Shown here in pieces: positions 46,572-59,595 of a DNA stretch of 64,000 bases; positions within the stretch are counted from its first letter, which is position 1; the number at the start of each line of letters is the position of its first letter. The notes below the pieces were generated by a model. The model was given only the letters and a program-made list of their open reading frames with translations. It ran no database searches and was not told the DNA's origin. Origin of the DNA: Serratia symbiotica (GTDB taxonomy: Bacteria; Pseudomonadota; Gammaproteobacteria; Enterobacterales; Enterobacteriaceae); the NCBI RefSeq assembly GCF_000821185.2, contig NZ_CP050855.1:2666001-2730000 (forward strand), read 5' to 3'. Position numbers and translations under genes: made by a program.

Positions 46572-47492
46572 TCACTCGGCCAACGCCAAAATTCTCGTTA
46601 CCAATTGCGAGAAGCTTAGTCCAAACTGGCGCGCTGCCATCGGCACCAGGCTATTGTTGGTCATGCCGGGAGACGTATTCACCTCAAGCAGATAGAAGCT
46701 ACCATCGCTATCCTGCATCAGGTCTATACGACCCCAGCCACGACAGTCCAGCGCACGGTAGGCGCGTAGCGCCAGCGCTGCCATCTCGGCTTCTTGTTCC
46801 GCGCTCAGGCCGCTTGGGCAAAAGTACTGGGTATTACCCGAGAGGTACTTGGCCTGGTAATCGTAGAACCTACCTGCGGGCTGAATGCGGATCGACGGCA
46901 GAACTTGATCGCCCAACATCGCCACGGTGTATTCCGGGCCGCTCAGCCACTTTTCCACCAGCACTTCGTCGTCATAACGAAAAGCCTCTTCCAGCGCTAC
47001 CTCAAGTGCGCTGCTTTCGCTAACCTTGCTCATACCAACGCTGGAGCCTTCGCGGCTCGGTTTGACGATCAACGGAAAGCCTAGCGAAGCGAGGCGATCT
47101 AGTAGCGCTGCTTTTTCATCGCCAGCGTACTGCTTACGATTTAGCGCCACATAAGGTGCTACCGGCAACTCCATCGACTGCCACAACATTTTGCTGCGCC
47201 ATTTGTCGATGCCCAGCGCTGACGCCATCACGCCGCTGCCGGTATAAGGCAATTCAAGTAACTCCAGCAGCCCCTGTATGGTGCCATCCTCACCGCCACG
47301 GCCGTGCAGCGAGATAAATACTTTATTGAACCCCTGCGCTTTTAACTGGATCACCGGGAAGTCGCGCGGGTCAATGCCATGGGCGTCGATACCGCCTTCT
47401 CGTAGCCCGGCTATTACGGCAGCACCGGATTGCAGTGAAATTTCACGTTCAGCGGAAGTGCCCCCTAGCAGTACAGCAACTTTATCAGCCAT
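46572..47492 (-). CDS. ddlB: D-alanine--D-alanine ligase B
   Basis: DdlB joins two D-alanines for the peptidoglycan stem. 306 residues, as in E. coli, starting [20 protein letters not shown]. The ATP-grasp features are present: [17 protein letters not shown] near 63-79, [19 protein letters not shown], and the metal-binding [17 protein letters not shown] near the end. It overlaps the murC stop by eight bases, so translation is coupled within the dcw cluster. Confidence 0.96.
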   Translation of the reverse strand: MADKVAVLLGGTSAEREISLQSGAAVIAGLREGGIDAHGIDPRDFPVIQLKAQGFNKVFISLHGRGGEDGTIQGLLELLELPYTGSGVMASALGIDKWRSKMLWQSMELPVAPYVALNRKQYAGDEKAALLDRLASLGFPLIVKPSREGSSVGMSKVSESSALEVALEEAFRYDDEVLVEKWLSGPEYTVAMLGDQVLPSIRIQPAGRFYDYQAKYLSGNTQYFCPSGLSAEQEAEMAALALRAYRALDCRGWGRIDLMQDSDGSFYLLEVNTSPGMTNNSLVPMAARQFGLSFSQLVTRILALAE

Positions 47493-48960
47493 GATATTCT
47501 TCCTCTTTTTTCTGTGGTTGCAATTTCACTTCAGCTAATTTTCTGGCGATTTTACCTACGTTTCCGGCACCCTGCACCAGCACCAAATCATCGGCCTGTA
47601 ACAGTTGTGCCAAGATTTCCGGCACGCTGTCAGCATCGGAAACCAAAATCGGGTCCAGCTTGCCACGGCTGCGGATAGTGCGGCACAACGCACGACTGTC
47701 CGCACCCGGGATCGGCGTTTCACCCGCCGCGTATACCTCAAGCATCAGCAGCACATCTACCTGCGACAGCACGTTAGCAAAATCGTCGTACAAGTCACGG
47801 GTACGCGTATAGCGATGAGGCTGGAAAATCATCACTAAGCGTTTGTCCGGCCAACCGGCGCGTGCTGCTTGCAGCGTGGCATCCACTTCAGTGGGATGAT
47901 GACCGTAATCGTCCACCAGCATTGCGCTGCCTGCTTTGCCGTTGACCGTAGCCAGCGGGAACTCTCCAAGGAAGTCGAAGCGACGCCCCGTGCCTTGAAA
48001 ACTCGCCAACGCGCGCAAAATATCTTCGTCGTCAATGCCTTCTTCGGTCGCTACCGCCGCCGCCGCCGCCGCGTTCAGCGCATTGTGGCGACCCGGTGCA
48101 TTGAGGGTCACCGTTATCAGTGGCTTGTCCTGCCGGCTCAGAGTAAAGCACCCCTGAGCACCTAGCTGGTGGTAATTTTCGATGCGCACGTCAGCATCGT
48201 TACTAAAGCCGTAAGTGGTGATGTGGCGACCTACGCATGGCAATAACTCCCGTACTACCGGATCATCAATGCACATCACCGCACGGCCGTAGAACGGCAG
48301 GTTGTGCAAGAAATTGATAAAGGTCTGCTTCAGGTTTTCAAAATCACCCTGGTAAGTGTCCATATGGTCAGCTTCAATGTTGGTGATGATCGCCACCATC
48401 GGCTGTAGATGCAGGAACGATGCATCGCTCTCATCCGCTTCTGCAATCAGGAAACGGCTGGAGCCTAAACGCGCATGGGTTCCCGCCGCTTTCACCAACC
48501 CGCCGTTGACAAAGGTCGGATCCAGGTCGGCTTCGGCATAAATACTTGATACCATCGCCGTAGTGGTGGTTTTGCCGTGCGTACCGGCGACAGCAATGCC
48601 ATGGCGAAAACGCATTAATTCGGCCAGCATCTCGGCACGACGGATCACCGGGATGCGGGCTTCACGGGCGGCGACAATCTCCGGGTTATCGGCGGAGATG
48701 GCGCTAGACACCACCACCACGCTCGCATCCAGCACATTTTCCGTGCGGTGATTAAAGTAAATCGTCGCTCCGAGCGCACTCAACTGTTGGGTTACTGGGT
48801 TCGGTGCCAGATCGGAGCCGCTGATCTGATAACCTTCGTTAGCCAACACTTCGGCGATACCTCCCATGCCAGCACCACCGATGCCGACAAAGTGGATGTG
48901 CCGGACGCGTCGCATCTCAGGCACTATAGTACGTAGTTTCGCCAATTGTTGTGTATTCAT
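47485..48960 (-). CDS. murC: UDP-N-acetylmuramate--L-alanine ligase
   Basis: MurC adds L-alanine to UDP-MurNAc. The start [20 protein letters not shown] at 48960 gives 491 residues, identical in length to E. coli; a GTG just before is also in frame. Visible are the Rossmann-like [20 protein letters not shown], the Mur-ligase ATP loop [19 protein letters not shown] near 120-138, the carbamylated region [17 protein letters not shown] and the C-terminal [16 protein letters not shown]. No lesion. Confidence 0.97.
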   Translation of the reverse strand: MNTQQLAKLRTIVPEMRRVRHIHFVGIGGAGMGGIAEVLANEGYQISGSDLAPNPVTQQLSALGATIYFNHRTENVLDASVVVVSSAISADNPEIVAAREARIPVIRRAEMLAELMRFRHGIAVAGTHGKTTTTAMVSSIYAEADLDPTFVNGGLVKAAGTHARLGSSRFLIAEADESDASFLHLQPMVAIITNIEADHMDTYQGDFENLKQTFINFLHNLPFYGRAVMCIDDPVVRELLPCVGRHITTYGFSNDADVRIENYHQLGAQGCFTLSRQDKPLITVTLNAPGRHNALNAAAAAAVATEEGIDDEDILRALASFQGTGRRFDFLGEFPLATVNGKAGSAMLVDDYGHHPTEVDATLQAARAGWPDKRLVMIFQPHRYTRTRDLYDDFANVLSQVDVLLMLEVYAAGETPIPGADSRALCRTIRSRGKLDPILVSDADSVPEILAQLLQADDLVLVQGAGNVGKIARKLAEVKLQPQKKEEEYHG

Positions 48961-49039
48961 CACTCTCTCTAATCCAGGTTCGGCTTGCCGGCCCCTTACT
49001 GACTCTTTAATTCAGATCCGGCGTACCGAATCTGTGCAT

Positions 49040-50104
49040 TTATTTGGCGGCTCGTATCAGTTCCGCCGCCACACGCTCGGTGGCGTCAGGAATGGCCACC
49101 GAGCGTGCCTTTTCGGCCATCGCCAACAACATCGGGCGATGCCAACTCGCCAACAGCTCGCACACCGTATCAGCGTTGAACTGTGGCTGTTCGATAATCT
49201 TCGCCGCGCCGGCCTCTTCCAGTGGGAGGGCGTTCCAGTACTGCTGACGATCCTGATGCTGGAACGGCACAAAAATCGCCGGCAGACCCGCTGCGGCAAC
49301 CTCGCTGACAGTGAGCGCGCCGGAACGGCACACCACCACGTCAGCCCAGGCGTAGGCGACGGCCATATCATCAATAAACTCGGTCACTTTATGCTGCGTC
49401 TGCCCTGCCCTCTCGTAGTCGCGCAGCCCCCTCTCCAGAGCGCCTTTACCTACCTGATGCCAGAGCGTGATGCTATCGCCCAAGCGCGCCGCGATTTCAG
49501 GCACTGTCTGGTTAAGCACCTGCGCGCCCTGACTCCCACCAATCACTAGCACGCGGATGGGGCCTTCTCGCCCTTGCAGGCGTTCAGTTGGCAATGGCAG
49601 AGCCAGCACATCACGGCGTAACGGGTTACCCACCACCTCAGCGTTCGGGAACGCACCGGGAAAAGCCTGCAATACCGTTTTAGCGATACGCGCCAGCCAG
49701 CGGTTGGTCAAACCAGCGATGCCGTTCTGCTCGTGCAGTACCACTGGGATGCCGCAAAGCCAAGCTGCCAAGCCACCGGGGCCGGAAACATACCCCCCCA
49801 TGCCCAGCACCACGTCCGGCTGGAAGCGGCGCATGATTAGCTGCGCCTGCCGTACCGCCTGCCAGATGCGCAGCGGTGCGCTCAGTTGAGCCTTCAGCCC
49901 TTTACCACGTAGGCCGGAAATACGGATGAAATCAATCTCAATGCCGTGCCTCGGCACCAAATCGGCTTCCATTCGGTCTGCGGTGCCAAGCCAACGCACC
50001 TGCCAGCCCTGCGCCATCAGATGATGCGCAACCGCCAGCCCTGGGAACACATGCCCACCGGTACCGCCTGCCATCACCATTAAACGCTTAGGTTTCCCGC
50101 TCAT
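49040..50104 (-). CDS. murG: UDP-N-acetylglucosamine transferase MurG
   Basis: MurG adds GlcNAc to lipid I on the inner face of the cytoplasmic membrane, making lipid II. 354 residues starting [20 protein letters not shown], with the GGTGGH loop near 13-18, the second glycine-rich loop [20 protein letters not shown] and the nucleotide-sugar block [24 protein letters not shown] with [19 protein letters not shown]. It follows ftsW by two bases and precedes murC by 79 bp. Confidence 0.97.
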   Translation of the reverse strand: MSGKPKRLMVMAGGTGGHVFPGLAVAHHLMAQGWQVRWLGTADRMEADLVPRHGIEIDFIRISGLRGKGLKAQLSAPLRIWQAVRQAQLIMRRFQPDVVLGMGGYVSGPGGLAAWLCGIPVVLHEQNGIAGLTNRWLARIAKTVLQAFPGAFPNAEVVGNPLRRDVLALPLPTERLQGREGPIRVLVIGGSQGAQVLNQTVPEIAARLGDSITLWHQVGKGALERGLRDYERAGQTQHKVTEFIDDMAVAYAWADVVVCRSGALTVSEVAAAGLPAIFVPFQHQDRQQYWNALPLEEAGAAKIIEQPQFNADTVCELLASWHRPMLLAMAEKARSVAIPDATERVAAELIRAAK

Positions 50105-50106
50105 CC

Positions 50107-51303
50107 TTACCTCTTCACAAACGCCTGGGCTTTGGCCAGGCGCGTTTCATAATCAATACGCAACAACAGCACGATCGCAGTCGACATAATCAGCAGGCTC
50201 GAACCGCCATAGCTGATCAGCGGCAACGTCAAACCTTTGGTCGGTAACAGGCCAGCGGCAGCACCGACGTTAACCAGTGCCTGAAAGCTGAACCACACGC
50301 CAATCGAGCAGGCCAGGAAGCCGGAAAATCGTTGATCACTCGCCAAGGCGCGGCGACCGATCGACATCGCGCGAAAAGCGACGAAGAATACCATCAACAA
50401 GGTTAAAACCACACCGATATAGCCCAGTTCTTCACCTAAAATCGAGAAAATGAAGTCAGTGTGCGCCTCTGGCAAATATTCCAATTTTTGCACCGAGTTA
50501 CCTAGCCCTTGCCCCCATAACTCGCCACGGCCAAACGCCATTAACGACTGGGTCAGTTGGTAGCCGCTGCCAAACTGATCGGCCCAGGGGTTCCAGAACG
50601 ATGTCACACGGCGCATACGGTAAGGTTCGGCAATAATCAGCAGCACCACAGCGAACACGCCAGAGCCGATGATCGCCAGGAACTGCCACATCTTCGCCCC
50701 TGCCAGGAACAACATCGCCAAGGTAGTGATAAACAGCACCACCACGGTGCCAAGATCCGGCTGTGCCAGCAGCAACACTGCCAACACCACCATCACCCCC
50801 ATCGGCTTGCAGAAGCCCCAAAAGTTGCTGCGCACCTCTTCAACCTTGCGCACCAGATAGCTCGCCAGATAGCAGAATAGCGACAGCTTGGACAACTCCG
50901 CTGGCTGAATGCGCAACGGGCCTAGCGCGATCCAGCGCGATGCCCCGTTTACCGAGCTGCCGACCACCAGCACGATCAGTAACATCACCATCGACATCAA
51001 CAACATCACGCTGCTGTAACGCTGCCAAACGTCCATCGGGATACGCAACGTCACCATCGATAGGCCAAAGGCCACGCCGAGATACAACGCGTCACGCTTG
51101 GCGAATAGGAAAGGATCGTCCGCCAGACGCTGGCCGATCGGCATTGAAGCCGATGTCACCATCACAAAGCCGATAATCGCCAAACCAAAGGTCAGCCACA
51201 GTAGTGTGCTGTCGTACATCACCTTGGCAGAATCGTCGCGTGATCCCGCCGCCCAGTTTTTTACCCCTTCTCTCAGCCCAAAGTTCGGCAAGCGTAGTCT
51301 CAT
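50107..51303 (-). CDS. ftsW: Septal peptidoglycan glycosyltransferase FtsW
   Basis: FtsW is the SEDS-family polymerase that works with FtsI at the septum. 398 residues with about ten hydrophobic segments. Family blocks include [20 protein letters not shown] (with the SEDS arginine and QPAE), [12 protein letters not shown], the periplasmic catalytic loop ending [15 protein letters not shown] and the C-terminal [19 protein letters not shown]. The N-terminus is about 16 residues shorter than E. coli FtsW; the ATG at 51303 overlaps the murD stop as ATGA. Confidence 0.96.
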   Translation of the reverse strand: MRLRLPNFGLREGVKNWAAGSRDDSAKVMYDSTLLWLTFGLAIIGFVMVTSASMPIGQRLADDPFLFAKRDALYLGVAFGLSMVTLRIPMDVWQRYSSVMLLMSMVMLLIVLVVGSSVNGASRWIALGPLRIQPAELSKLSLFCYLASYLVRKVEEVRSNFWGFCKPMGVMVVLAVLLLAQPDLGTVVVLFITTLAMLFLAGAKMWQFLAIIGSGVFAVVLLIIAEPYRMRRVTSFWNPWADQFGSGYQLTQSLMAFGRGELWGQGLGNSVQKLEYLPEAHTDFIFSILGEELGYIGVVLTLLMVFFVAFRAMSIGRRALASDQRFSGFLACSIGVWFSFQALVNVGAAAGLLPTKGLTLPLISYGGSSLLIMSTAIVLLLRIDYETRLAKAQAFVKR

Positions 51304-52619
51304 CCGCCAAGCTCCTGTGCCAAGCGGACGAAACTATCACCACGCACTTCAAAATTACGGAACTGATCAAGGCTGGCGCACGCCGGTGACAACAACACCA
51401 TATCACCAGGTTGTACCCGACAGGCGATGTCACGCATCGCCTGTTCCAGGGTTTCGGTCAAGGTGGCTACCGCGGGACGCAACTGCACCAACTGTGCGCC
51501 GTCGCGGCCAAAACAGTACAGACGCACATTGTCGCCTTGCAGATAGCGTACCAGCGGGGAAAAATCCGCAGACTTGCCGTCACCACCCAGCAGCAGATGC
51601 AGCATACCCTCCACTTGCAACCCCTTCAGCGCCGCTTCGGTACTGCCAACGTTGGTGGCTTTGGAATCGTTGATCCAGCGCACGCCATTGCATTCCCACA
51701 CCCACTGAAAACGGTGCGGCAGGCCGGTGAAGGTAGTCAGTGCCTTCAGGCTGGAGGCACGCGGGATATTGACCGCATCAGCCAGCGCCAGTGCCGCCAG
51801 GGCATTGGTGTAGTTATGACGGCCAGTCAGCTTCATCTCGCGGGTATTCAGCACTTTCTCACCACGCACCCGTAACCAGGTTTCGCCTTGCTGACAGTTC
51901 AGGTGGTAGTCGCCCACATCCACACCGAAGCTGACGCAGCGTGCGTCAGTACCGCGCACCGGCAGGGTCAATGTGTCGTCGGTATTCACTACGCAAACAC
52001 CCGCGTTCTCATAAACGCGCAATTTGGCCACGCGATACTGCTGTAAACCAAACGGATAGCGATCCATATGATCTTCGGTGACATTCAGCATAGTCGCCGC
52101 TGCCGCCCGCAGGCTATGGGTGGTTTCCAGTTGGAAGCTCGATAGCTCCAGCACGTACAGTTGACATTCCTGACGCAGCAAGCTCAACGCCGGCAGGCCG
52201 ATATTGCCGCCAATGCCCACCGCCCAGCCAGCGGCTTTCGCCATCTCACCCACCAAGGTGGTGACGGTGCTTTTGCCATTGGAGCCGGTGATCGCCACGA
52301 TGGGTGCCTGTGCTTCGCGACAGAATAGTTCAACATCGCCGACGATTTCCACGCCGGCGTCTGCTGCGGCGCTCAACGCCGGCGTCGCCAGCGCAACGCC
52401 TGGGCTGACGACGATCAAATCCGCCGCCAGCAGCCAGCCCTGATGCAGGCTGCCTAGGTGGCATTCTAGGCTTCCAGGCAACGTATCCAGCCCTGGCGGT
52501 GAGACGCGGGTATCCATAACGCGTGGCATGATGCCGCGCGCCATAAAGAAATCAACACAGGCCAGCCCAGTGAGCCCCAACCCAATGATGACGACTTTTT
52601 TACCCTGATAATCTGCCAT
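51300..52619 (-). CDS. murD: UDP-N-acetylmuramoyl-L-alanine--D-glutamate ligase
   Basis: MurD adds D-glutamate to UDP-MurNAc-L-Ala. 439 residues (E. coli 438), starting [20 protein letters not shown], with the ATP loop [20 protein letters not shown] near 110-128, the carbamylated-lysine region and the C-terminal [17 protein letters not shown] and [19 protein letters not shown]. It overlaps ftsW by four bases and follows mraY by two bases. Confidence 0.97.
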   Translation of the reverse strand: MADYQGKKVVIIGLGLTGLACVDFFMARGIMPRVMDTRVSPPGLDTLPGSLECHLGSLHQGWLLAADLIVVSPGVALATPALSAAADAGVEIVGDVELFCREAQAPIVAITGSNGKSTVTTLVGEMAKAAGWAVGIGGNIGLPALSLLRQECQLYVLELSSFQLETTHSLRAAAATMLNVTEDHMDRYPFGLQQYRVAKLRVYENAGVCVVNTDDTLTLPVRGTDARCVSFGVDVGDYHLNCQQGETWLRVRGEKVLNTREMKLTGRHNYTNALAALALADAVNIPRASSLKALTTFTGLPHRFQWVWECNGVRWINDSKATNVGSTEAALKGLQVEGMLHLLLGGDGKSADFSPLVRYLQGDNVRLYCFGRDGAQLVQLRPAVATLTETLEQAMRDIACRVQPGDMVLLSPACASLDQFRNFEVRGDSFVRLAQELGG

Positions 52620-52621
52620 GA

Positions 52622-53704
52622 TTACCGCACCTTCAGCGTCGCCAGGCCAATTAGCACCAGCATTAGCGAAATAATCCAGAAGCGCACAATCACGCGCGGT
52701 TCCGGCCAGCCTTTCAATTCATAGTGATGATGAATGGGTGCCATGCGGAAAACACGTTGCCCGCGCAACTTGAACGATCCCACCTGCAAAATGACCGACA
52801 GCGTTTCAATCACGAACACACCGCCCATAATCAATAACAGGAACTCCTGACGCAGCAGCACCGCGATGGTGCCCAATGCCCCGCCCAATGCCAACGAGCC
52901 GACATCTCCCATAAATACCTGTGCCGGATAAGTATTGAACCACAGGAAGCCCAGGCCAGCACCGACGATAGCGGTACAGACGATCACTAATTCACCAGCA
53001 TGACGCAGATACGGAATATGCAGGTAGCTGGCAAAGTTCATGTTACCTGTCGCCCAGGCCACCAGCGCAAACCCAGCGGCGACAAACACCGTTGGCATGA
53101 TCGCCAGACCATCCAGCCCGTCGGTCAGATTGACCGCGTTGCTGGTGCCGACGATCACGAAATAGGCCAGCAGCACATACAGCAGACCGAGTTGCGGCAC
53201 GATATCCTTAAAGAAGGGGACCACCAGTTCGGTGGCGGGCGTGCCTTTGCCTACGGCATACATGGTGAAGGCGACGACCAGCGCTATCACCGATTGCCAG
53301 AAGTACTTCCAGCGAGCGACCAGCCCCTTGGTGTCTTTACGCACCACCTTACGATAGTCATCAACAAAGCCGATGATGCCGTAACCTACCAGAACCAACA
53401 GCACGCACCACACATACGGGTTGGATGGGTAAGCCCACATCAGCACTGAAATGGTGATAGAAGTCAGGATCATGGTGCCACCCATGGTCGGCGTGCCGCG
53501 TTTGCTAAAGTGCGACTCAGGGCCATCGTCGCGCACCACCTGACCGAAGGACATTTTCTGTAGATGCGTGATCACCCGAGGCCCCATCCATAGCGAAAGG
53601 AACAGTGCGGTCAGCAGGCTGACAATGGCCCTGAACGTCAGATAGGAAAAGACGTTAAATCCTGAATAATATTTAACCAAATACTCAGCCAACCAAACTA
53701 GCAT
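52622..53704 (-). CDS. mraY: Phospho-N-acetylmuramoyl-pentapeptide transferase MraY
   Basis: MraY transfers phospho-MurNAc-pentapeptide to undecaprenyl phosphate, making lipid I. 360 residues, as in E. coli, with about ten membrane segments. It starts [20 protein letters not shown]. The Asp-rich active-site motifs are [34 protein letters not shown] and [15 protein letters not shown], followed by the histidine motif [13 protein letters not shown]. It overlaps the murF stop by seven bases. Confidence 0.97.
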   Translation of the reverse strand: MLVWLAEYLVKYYSGFNVFSYLTFRAIVSLLTALFLSLWMGPRVITHLQKMSFGQVVRDDGPESHFSKRGTPTMGGTMILTSITISVLMWAYPSNPYVWCVLLVLVGYGIIGFVDDYRKVVRKDTKGLVARWKYFWQSVIALVVAFTMYAVGKGTPATELVVPFFKDIVPQLGLLYVLLAYFVIVGTSNAVNLTDGLDGLAIMPTVFVAAGFALVAWATGNMNFASYLHIPYLRHAGELVIVCTAIVGAGLGFLWFNTYPAQVFMGDVGSLALGGALGTIAVLLRQEFLLLIMGGVFVIETLSVILQVGSFKLRGQRVFRMAPIHHHYELKGWPEPRVIVRFWIISLMLVLIGLATLKVR

Positions 53705-55059
53705 GGTGTTTTCTCCTGTAACGCACAGACCACCTGCTCCATTGCAGCACGACGTGAACCCTTGATTAACACCGTCATGACCTCATGTTCCGCCAGTAAT
53801 TCTGCCACGCGCGCAATCACGGCTGCTTTGTCCTGATAATGTTCGCCGTTGCCGGACGCCACGCTCAACACCCGGCTCAAACTGCCGACGCTGATCACTT
53901 TGTCGATACCCGCCCGACGGGCGGCTTCACCCACCTGACGATGGCACTCTTGCGCCTCTGCCCCCAGTTCGTCCATGTCACCCACCACCATCACGCGGTA
54001 ACCCGGCATCTCCGCCAGCACCTGCGCGGCGGTGGTCATCGACCCCACGTTGGCATTGTAACTGTCGTCCAACAGCAGCTTGTTTGCCGCCAACACGATC
54101 GGGAACATACGCCCCGGCACCGCTTGCAACTGGCTCAGCCCCTGGCGCACTGCCTTGAGGGAGGCCCCCACTGACATCGCCAACGCCGCCGCCGCCAAGG
54201 CATTGGCCACGTTGTGGCGGCCCGGCAGCGGCAGCACGATCTCAGCGCTGCCAAACGGGCTGTGTAGCTGGAACTGCGTGCCGTTGCCATCGCCCCGCAC
54301 CTCGCTGGCGAAGAACTCCACCCCTGCGGTGGCTTGTGGCGAGAAGCACCAGACGGTCTTGCCGTCTAGCATGCTCTGCCAGTGCGGCCAGTCGTTATTG
54401 TCGGCGTTGATAATCGCCACGCCATCAGTTGGCAGGCCGGTAAAAATTTCCCCTTTCGCCTGAGCAACCCCCGCCAATGAACCGAAACCTTCCAGATGGG
54501 CAGCCGCCAGGTTGTTTATCAGGGCAGCCTGCGGACGCGCCAATGCGCTGGTATAGGCAATTTCGCCAATATGGTTAGCGCCCAGTTCAATCACCGCAAA
54601 ATCATGCTGTGGTTGCAGACGCAACAGTGTCAGCGGCACGCCGATATCATTGTTAAAGTTGCCGGCGGTGTACAGCACCTCACCGCACTCACTGAGAATG
54701 GCGGCGGTCATTTCTTTTACTGATGTTTTGCCAGAGGAGCCGGTCAGCGCCACCACGCGCGCCGGTACCTGCTGACGCACCCAGGCGGCGAGTTGCCCCA
54801 ATGCCAGGCGGGTATCTGCCACCACCAACTGCGGTGCATCCAGCGCTAAGCGCTGACTTACCAGCAACGCCCCAGCCCCTGCGGCCACGGCAGCGGCAGC
54901 AAAATCGTGCGCGTCGAAACGCTCGCCCTTCAACGCCACAAACAGGCAACCGGCGGTCACCTTACGGGTATCTGTCTTCACCTCAATAATTTGGCTATCG
55001 GCACCGATCAACTCAGCACTTAATATCTCAGCCAGTACCAAAAGGGAGACAGGGATCAT
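53698..55059 (-). CDS. murF: UDP-MurNAc-tripeptide--D-alanyl-D-alanine ligase
   Basis: MurF adds the D-Ala-D-Ala dipeptide to complete the pentapeptide precursor. 453 residues starting [20 protein letters not shown]. It has the substrate-binding [27 protein letters not shown], the ATP loop [20 protein letters not shown] near 102-121, and the C-terminal [20 protein letters not shown] and [20 protein letters not shown]. It overlaps the murE stop by four bases. Confidence 0.97.
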   Translation of the reverse strand: MIPVSLLVLAEILSAELIGADSQIIEVKTDTRKVTAGCLFVALKGERFDAHDFAAAAVAAGAGALLVSQRLALDAPQLVVADTRLALGQLAAWVRQQVPARVVALTGSSGKTSVKEMTAAILSECGEVLYTAGNFNNDIGVPLTLLRLQPQHDFAVIELGANHIGEIAYTSALARPQAALINNLAAAHLEGFGSLAGVAQAKGEIFTGLPTDGVAIINADNNDWPHWQSMLDGKTVWCFSPQATAGVEFFASEVRGDGNGTQFQLHSPFGSAEIVLPLPGRHNVANALAAAALAMSVGASLKAVRQGLSQLQAVPGRMFPIVLAANKLLLDDSYNANVGSMTTAAQVLAEMPGYRVMVVGDMDELGAEAQECHRQVGEAARRAGIDKVISVGSLSRVLSVASGNGEHYQDKAAVIARVAELLAEHEVMTVLIKGSRRAAMEQVVCALQEKTPC

Positions 55060-56543
55060 GCCAGCCTCCCCAACAGTCGAGCGACAGTGGCGCGGTCAGA
55101 GTAGTCCAGACGTCGGTTACCCACCAGTTGGTAATCCTCGTGGCCTTTACCCGCCACCAGCACGACATCTTGTTCCTGCGCCTGCATGATGGCGCTGGTC
55201 ACCGCTTCAGCGCGGCCAGGGATCACCAGCGCCTGCCCGGCGTCCAGCAGCCCGGCAAGAATATCATTGATGATCGCCTGCGGTTCTTCGGTACGCGGAT
55301 TGTCATCGGTGAGCACCACCCGATCGGCAAACTGCTCGGCGATCCCGCCCATCAATGGCCGCTTGCCCTTGTCGCGATCGCCGCCGCAGCCGAAGACACA
55401 CCATAACCGCCCCTGGCAATGCAGGCGTGCCGCTTCCAGCGCTTTTTCCAGCGCATCTGGCGTATGGGCGTAATCCACCACTACCGTTGGTTTGCCCGGT
55501 GCGTTAAACACTTCCATCCGTCCGCACACCGGTTGCAGACGGCTACCGGTTTCCACCAGCTTATCCAGCGGATAGCCCAGTGCCAGCAACGTTGCCAACG
55601 CCAACAGCAAATTGTTGACGTTGAAGGCCCCCATTAGCTGGCTTGCGATTTCGCCATCGCCCCAGTTGGAACTGAAACGGAGGGTAGCACCGTTGTCGTG
55701 ATAGCTGATCGCAGTGGTTTTCAACCAGCGGCCGTGACAACCCGGCAGCAGGTTATCCTGCATAGTGACCGCCACTGCATCCGGCAATTTGCTTAACCAG
55801 TGCTGCCCAACCTGGTCATCGGCATTGATGATCATCTGGCCCACATCATGCCCAGCGAACAGTGTCCATTTAGCCGCTTCGTAATTGGCCATGTCACCGT
55901 GGTAATCCAGGTGATCGCGGCTCAGGTTGGTGAAGACCGCAGCGGCAAATGGCAACGCCGCTACCCGGTGTTGTACCAGCCCGTGGGAGGAAACCTCCAT
56001 GGCGGCGAAGGTCGCACCTTGCTCAGCCAAATCGTTTAATTGGTGTTGGAGATCCACCGCAGAGCCAGTCGTATTCTCAGCCGGGCAGACATGGTTCAGC
56101 AGGCCATTGCCAATGGTTCCCATCACCGCACTGGTCTCACCCAGCAGTTGGCTCCATTGCGCCAGCAGTTGCGTGGTCGTGGTTTTGCCATTGGTGCCAG
56201 TGACGCCAACCAGGCGCAGACGCTCGGCGGGTTGGTGGTAAAAACGCCCGGCCAGCGCGGAAAGGCGTTGGTTCAGTTGGCTCAGATAGATAATCGGCAC
56301 GCCATGCATTTCAACGATAGCACCGTCTTCGGCCTGACCATTGGCTTCAGCAATCACCGCAGCAACGCCCTGGGCGATAGCCTGTGGGATATAACGGCGT
56401 CCATCCGTTTGATGACCCACAACGGCGACAAAGAGATCCCCAGCCGCAGCAATACGGCTGTCTAAGGTCATTTCCCGCAGCGCGCGCCTGGGTGCCGTCG
56501 GCACCCACGGGCCGAGTAAATCGCGCAAATTACGATCTGCCAC
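55056..56543 (-). CDS. murE: UDP-MurNAc-L-Ala-D-Glu--meso-diaminopimelate ligase
   Basis: MurE adds meso-diaminopimelate to the nucleotide precursor. 495 residues, as in E. coli, from a GTG start ([20 protein letters not shown]) that overlaps the end of ftsI by 14 bases. Visible are the ATP loop [20 protein letters not shown] near 110-130, the carbamylated region [18 protein letters not shown], and the DNPR motif in [18 protein letters not shown] that selects diaminopimelate rather than lysine. Confidence 0.97.
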   Translation of the reverse strand: MADRNLRDLLGPWVPTAPRRALREMTLDSRIAAAGDLFVAVVGHQTDGRRYIPQAIAQGVAAVIAEANGQAEDGAIVEMHGVPIIYLSQLNQRLSALAGRFYHQPAERLRLVGVTGTNGKTTTTQLLAQWSQLLGETSAVMGTIGNGLLNHVCPAENTTGSAVDLQHQLNDLAEQGATFAAMEVSSHGLVQHRVAALPFAAAVFTNLSRDHLDYHGDMANYEAAKWTLFAGHDVGQMIINADDQVGQHWLSKLPDAVAVTMQDNLLPGCHGRWLKTTAISYHDNGATLRFSSNWGDGEIASQLMGAFNVNNLLLALATLLALGYPLDKLVETGSRLQPVCGRMEVFNAPGKPTVVVDYAHTPDALEKALEAARLHCQGRLWCVFGCGGDRDKGKRPLMGGIAEQFADRVVLTDDNPRTEEPQAIINDILAGLLDAGQALVIPGRAEAVTSAIMQAQEQDVVLVAGKGHEDYQLVGNRRLDYSDRATVARLLGRLA

Positions 56544-58293
56544 CTGAACCCTCTTTCTTGTTGATTACTAATTCGCTTTTATCACCAATGGGCAACGCAT
56601 CCGGCTTGACGTTCATGGTACGCAAGACGCCGCCCATAATGGCCCCAAACACCGGTGCGGAAATGGCCCCGCCATAATACTTCCCACCCTGCGGGTCATT
56701 GATAACCACCACCAGGGCAAAACGTGGTTGACTTGCTGGCGCGATGCCAGCGGTATAGGCAATATAGCGGCTGATGTATTTGCCATCTGGGCCAACCTTT
56801 TTGGCCGTACCGGTTTTAATGGCGATACGGTATCCCTTGATGGCGGCTTTCACCCCACCGCCCCCCGGCAAGGCCACGCTTTCCATCATATGCACTACGG
56901 TGCGCACCACAGATGCAGGGAAAACGCGTTCGCCAGCGACCGGAGGGTCAACCTTGGTGATCGACAATGGGCGATACACCCCCAGGCTGCCGATCGTTGC
57001 ATAGACTCGCGCCAACTGTAACGGCGTTACCATTAGCCCGTAGCCGAAAGAGAAGGTGGCCCTTTCGATGTCAGACCACCGTTGTCTTTTAGGGTATATG
57101 CCACTGCTTTCTCCAACCAACCCCAAATTGGTCGCCTTTCCTAGTCCAAAACGCGAGTAAGTATCTACTAACGCTGAGGACGGCATTGCTAACGCCAGCT
57201 TGGAAACGCCAACGTTACTCGACTTCTGCAAGATCCCGGTTATCGACAGCTCCTCATAGCGCGCCACGTCTTTGATATCATGGCCCTGAATGCGGTAAGG
57301 GAGGGTATTCAGTAGGCTATTTTCTTTCACCAGACCGTGCTGCAACGCGGTCATCACTACCATCGGCTTTACGGTAGAACCAGGCTCAAAAACATCGGTG
57401 ATAGCACGGTTACGCATAGTGTCTTGCAGCGTATCAGCCTTGTTGTTCGGGTTATAGGATGGGCTGTTAGCCATCGCCAGCACTTCACCGGTGTTCACGT
57501 CGATCAGCACAGCGGTGCCGGATTGCGCCTTGTTGAAGGCCACGGCATTGTTCAGTTCGCGATACACCAGCGCCTGTAGGCGCTCATCGATGCTCAACAC
57601 CAGATTATGCGCCGCCTGGCTGTCTACCGAGGAGATATCTTCGATCACCCTGCCATAGCGGTCTTTACGCACGGTTCGTGCGCCCGGTTGCCCGGTCAGC
57701 CAGCGATCGAAACTCTTTTCAACACCTTCGATACCTTGGCCGTCAATGTTGGTCACACCGATAATGTGCGAGGTCACCTGACCAGCCGGATAGTAACGGC
57801 GCGATTCCTGGCGCAGGAAAATCCCTGGTAACTTCAGCTTGTGGATGTAATCGCTGACCTCTGGGTTGACCTGGCGCGCCAAGTAGACGAAGCGCCCTTT
57901 CGGGTTGGTGTTAATACGGTTGGAGAGTTGATCGAGCGGGATATTCAGCGCGTCGGACAGCGCCTTCCAGCGGCTGTCCTGGGTAATACCGCCGCGCGCG
58001 TTCAGCTCTTTTGGATCTGCCCAAATGGCGTTGACCGGTACACTCACCGCCAACGGGCGTCCAGCGCGATCGCTGATCATGCCGCGTGCAGTGGGCACTT
58101 CCTGCACACGCAGCGAACGTAGATCACCTTCTTTTACCAGGCGATCCGGGTTGATGACCTGCAAATAAGCCATGCGCAGCATCAATCCCAGCAGCGCCAA
58201 TAAAATACAGCCGCACAGCAACGCAAAGCGCCAGCTGACAAAGCTGGCCTGATCTTCTTGGCGTTTCAACTTACCGGCACGCGCGGCTTTCAT
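56530..58293 (-). CDS. ftsI: Septal transpeptidase FtsI (PBP3)
   Basis: FtsI cross-links septal peptidoglycan with FtsW. 587 residues (E. coli 588): a short cytoplasmic tail, one transmembrane helix ([22 protein letters not shown], about 26-47), the pedestal ([20 protein letters not shown]) and the transpeptidase domain with the active-site serine motif STVKPM near 306-311, SSN in [11 protein letters not shown] and KTGTAKK. The C-terminal extension processed by Prc in E. coli is present. It follows ftsL by 41 bp. Confidence 0.97.
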   Translation of the reverse strand: MKAARAGKLKRQEDQASFVSWRFALLCGCILLALLGLMLRMAYLQVINPDRLVKEGDLRSLRVQEVPTARGMISDRAGRPLAVSVPVNAIWADPKELNARGGITQDSRWKALSDALNIPLDQLSNRINTNPKGRFVYLARQVNPEVSDYIHKLKLPGIFLRQESRRYYPAGQVTSHIIGVTNIDGQGIEGVEKSFDRWLTGQPGARTVRKDRYGRVIEDISSVDSQAAHNLVLSIDERLQALVYRELNNAVAFNKAQSGTAVLIDVNTGEVLAMANSPSYNPNNKADTLQDTMRNRAITDVFEPGSTVKPMVVMTALQHGLVKENSLLNTLPYRIQGHDIKDVARYEELSITGILQKSSNVGVSKLALAMPSSALVDTYSRFGLGKATNLGLVGESSGIYPKRQRWSDIERATFSFGYGLMVTPLQLARVYATIGSLGVYRPLSITKVDPPVAGERVFPASVVRTVVHMMESVALPGGGGVKAAIKGYRIAIKTGTAKKVGPDGKYISRYIAYTAGIAPASQPRFALVVVINDPQGGKYYGGAISAPVFGAIMGGVLRTMNVKPDALPIGDKSELVINKKEGSGGRS

Positions 58294-58334
58294 GCGTTTC
58301 CTTCTCTACTATTCCGGTATTTGGGTTAAACTCT

Positions 58335-58655
58335 TCATTGTTTAACGATGATGTTTTCCTGCGATAGATCAACATGTTGCATCTGCAATTTTTCAGTAGC
58401 AATACGTTCAACCCGGCTGTGAGCGCCGAGGGCATTCTCTTCCAAAATCAGGTTACGCCACTCGATATCCAGTGCGTCACGCTCTAACACCAACTGCTCG
58501 CGCTCGGCAGTTAGCAGGCGGGTACGGTGCACAGTGGTCACCACAAAAATGGCGGAAACCAGTACCGCAACCAGTAAAATCAGTGGGATCTTGGCATTGC
58601 GCAGCAGGTCGCCGCCAATCACCCCGACCAGGCCAAGACGTTGGTTACCGATCAC
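58335..58655 (-). CDS. ftsL: Cell division protein FtsL
   Basis: FtsL is a small bitopic protein that forms the FtsQLB complex and activates FtsWI. From a GTG start that overlaps the rsmH stop as GTGA it has 106 residues: a short N-terminus, a transmembrane helix ([20 protein letters not shown], about 23-42) and a periplasmic coiled coil ([25 protein letters not shown]) with the conserved [20 protein letters not shown]. It lacks about 15 N-terminal residues present in E. coli, which agrees with the Yersinia-type form as I remember it. Confidence 0.95.
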   Translation of the reverse strand: MIGNQRLGLVGVIGGDLLRNAKIPLILLVAVLVSAIFVVTTVHRTRLLTAEREQLVLERDALDIEWRNLILEENALGAHSRVERIATEKLQMQHVDLSQENIIVKQ

Positions 58656-59593
58656 GTCAGTACCCTCTGTGCAATACGCAGCACCGAGCTACGCGCACGC
58701 GGGTTGCCCGCCACTTCAGCTTCCGAAGGCCTCATTTTGCCCAGCGCTTTCAGCGTGCGCCCCCCCATGCTGCGTAGTTGCTCTTCGGTCAGCGGTATAC
58801 CCGCTGGCACCTGCGCGCCACGGCTGTGGTGGCGTATAAAACGCTTCACGATACGGTCTTCCAACGAATGAAAGCTAATGATCGACAAGCGGCCCTGGGG
58901 TGCCAATACCTCTAACGTGCCATTGAGCGCACATTCGATTTCTTCTAATTCGCTGTTGATATAGATGCGGATCGCCTGGAAGCTGCGCGTTGCCGGATGT
59001 TTGTGTTTCTCGCGGATTGGACTGGCACCAGCGATCAGATCAGCCAGTTGCTTGGTGCGGGTCATTGGCTCCACGCGGTTTCTTTCCACGATGGCGCACG
59101 CAATGCGCTTGGCGAAACGCTCTTCACCAAAGGTTTTCAGCACCCAGGCGATGTCGTCGGCCTCTGCTTTCATCAACCATTCAGCGGCAGATAGCCCGGT
59201 GGACGGGTCCATACGCATATCCAGCGGCCCATCACGCATAAAGGAAAAACCGCGTTCCGCATCGTCCAACTGCGGTGAAGAAACGCCCAGATCAAGCAGG
59301 ACGCCATCGATTTGCCCTACCAGTTCGCGTTCCCGCACATAGTCTGACAAAGCAGAAAAGGGGCCGTGTACGATGGTAAAACGAGGATCATCAATAGATT
59401 TGGCGGCTGAAATAGCCTGAGGATCGCGGTCAATTGCCAGCAAGCGTCCTTCCGGCCCCAGTTGGGACAAGATCAGACAAGAATGACCGCCACGCCCAAA
59501 AGTACCGTCGATATATGTGCCGTTACTGCGAATATTGAGGCCGTTAACCGCCTCATCCAACAGTACGGTGGCGTGTTTGTAGTTTTTCAACAT
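58652..59593 (-). CDS. rsmH: 16S rRNA m4C1402 methyltransferase RsmH
   Basis: RsmH (MraW) methylates N4 of C1402 in the 16S rRNA P site using SAM. 313 residues starting [20 protein letters not shown]; the SAM-binding loop is [20 protein letters not shown] near 33-52, with [20 protein letters not shown] and the C-terminal [18 protein letters not shown] and [15 protein letters not shown]. Same length as E. coli. It follows mraZ by two bases. Confidence 0.97.
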   Translation of the reverse strand: MLKNYKHATVLLDEAVNGLNIRSNGTYIDGTFGRGGHSCLILSQLGPEGRLLAIDRDPQAISAAKSIDDPRFTIVHGPFSALSDYVRERELVGQIDGVLLDLGVSSPQLDDAERGFSFMRDGPLDMRMDPSTGLSAAEWLMKAEADDIAWVLKTFGEERFAKRIACAIVERNRVEPMTRTKQLADLIAGASPIREKHKHPATRSFQAIRIYINSELEEIECALNGTLEVLAPQGRLSIISFHSLEDRIVKRFIRHHSRGAQVPAGIPLTEEQLRSMGGRTLKALGKMRPSEAEVAGNPRARSSVLRIAQRVLT

Positions 59594-59595
59594 GC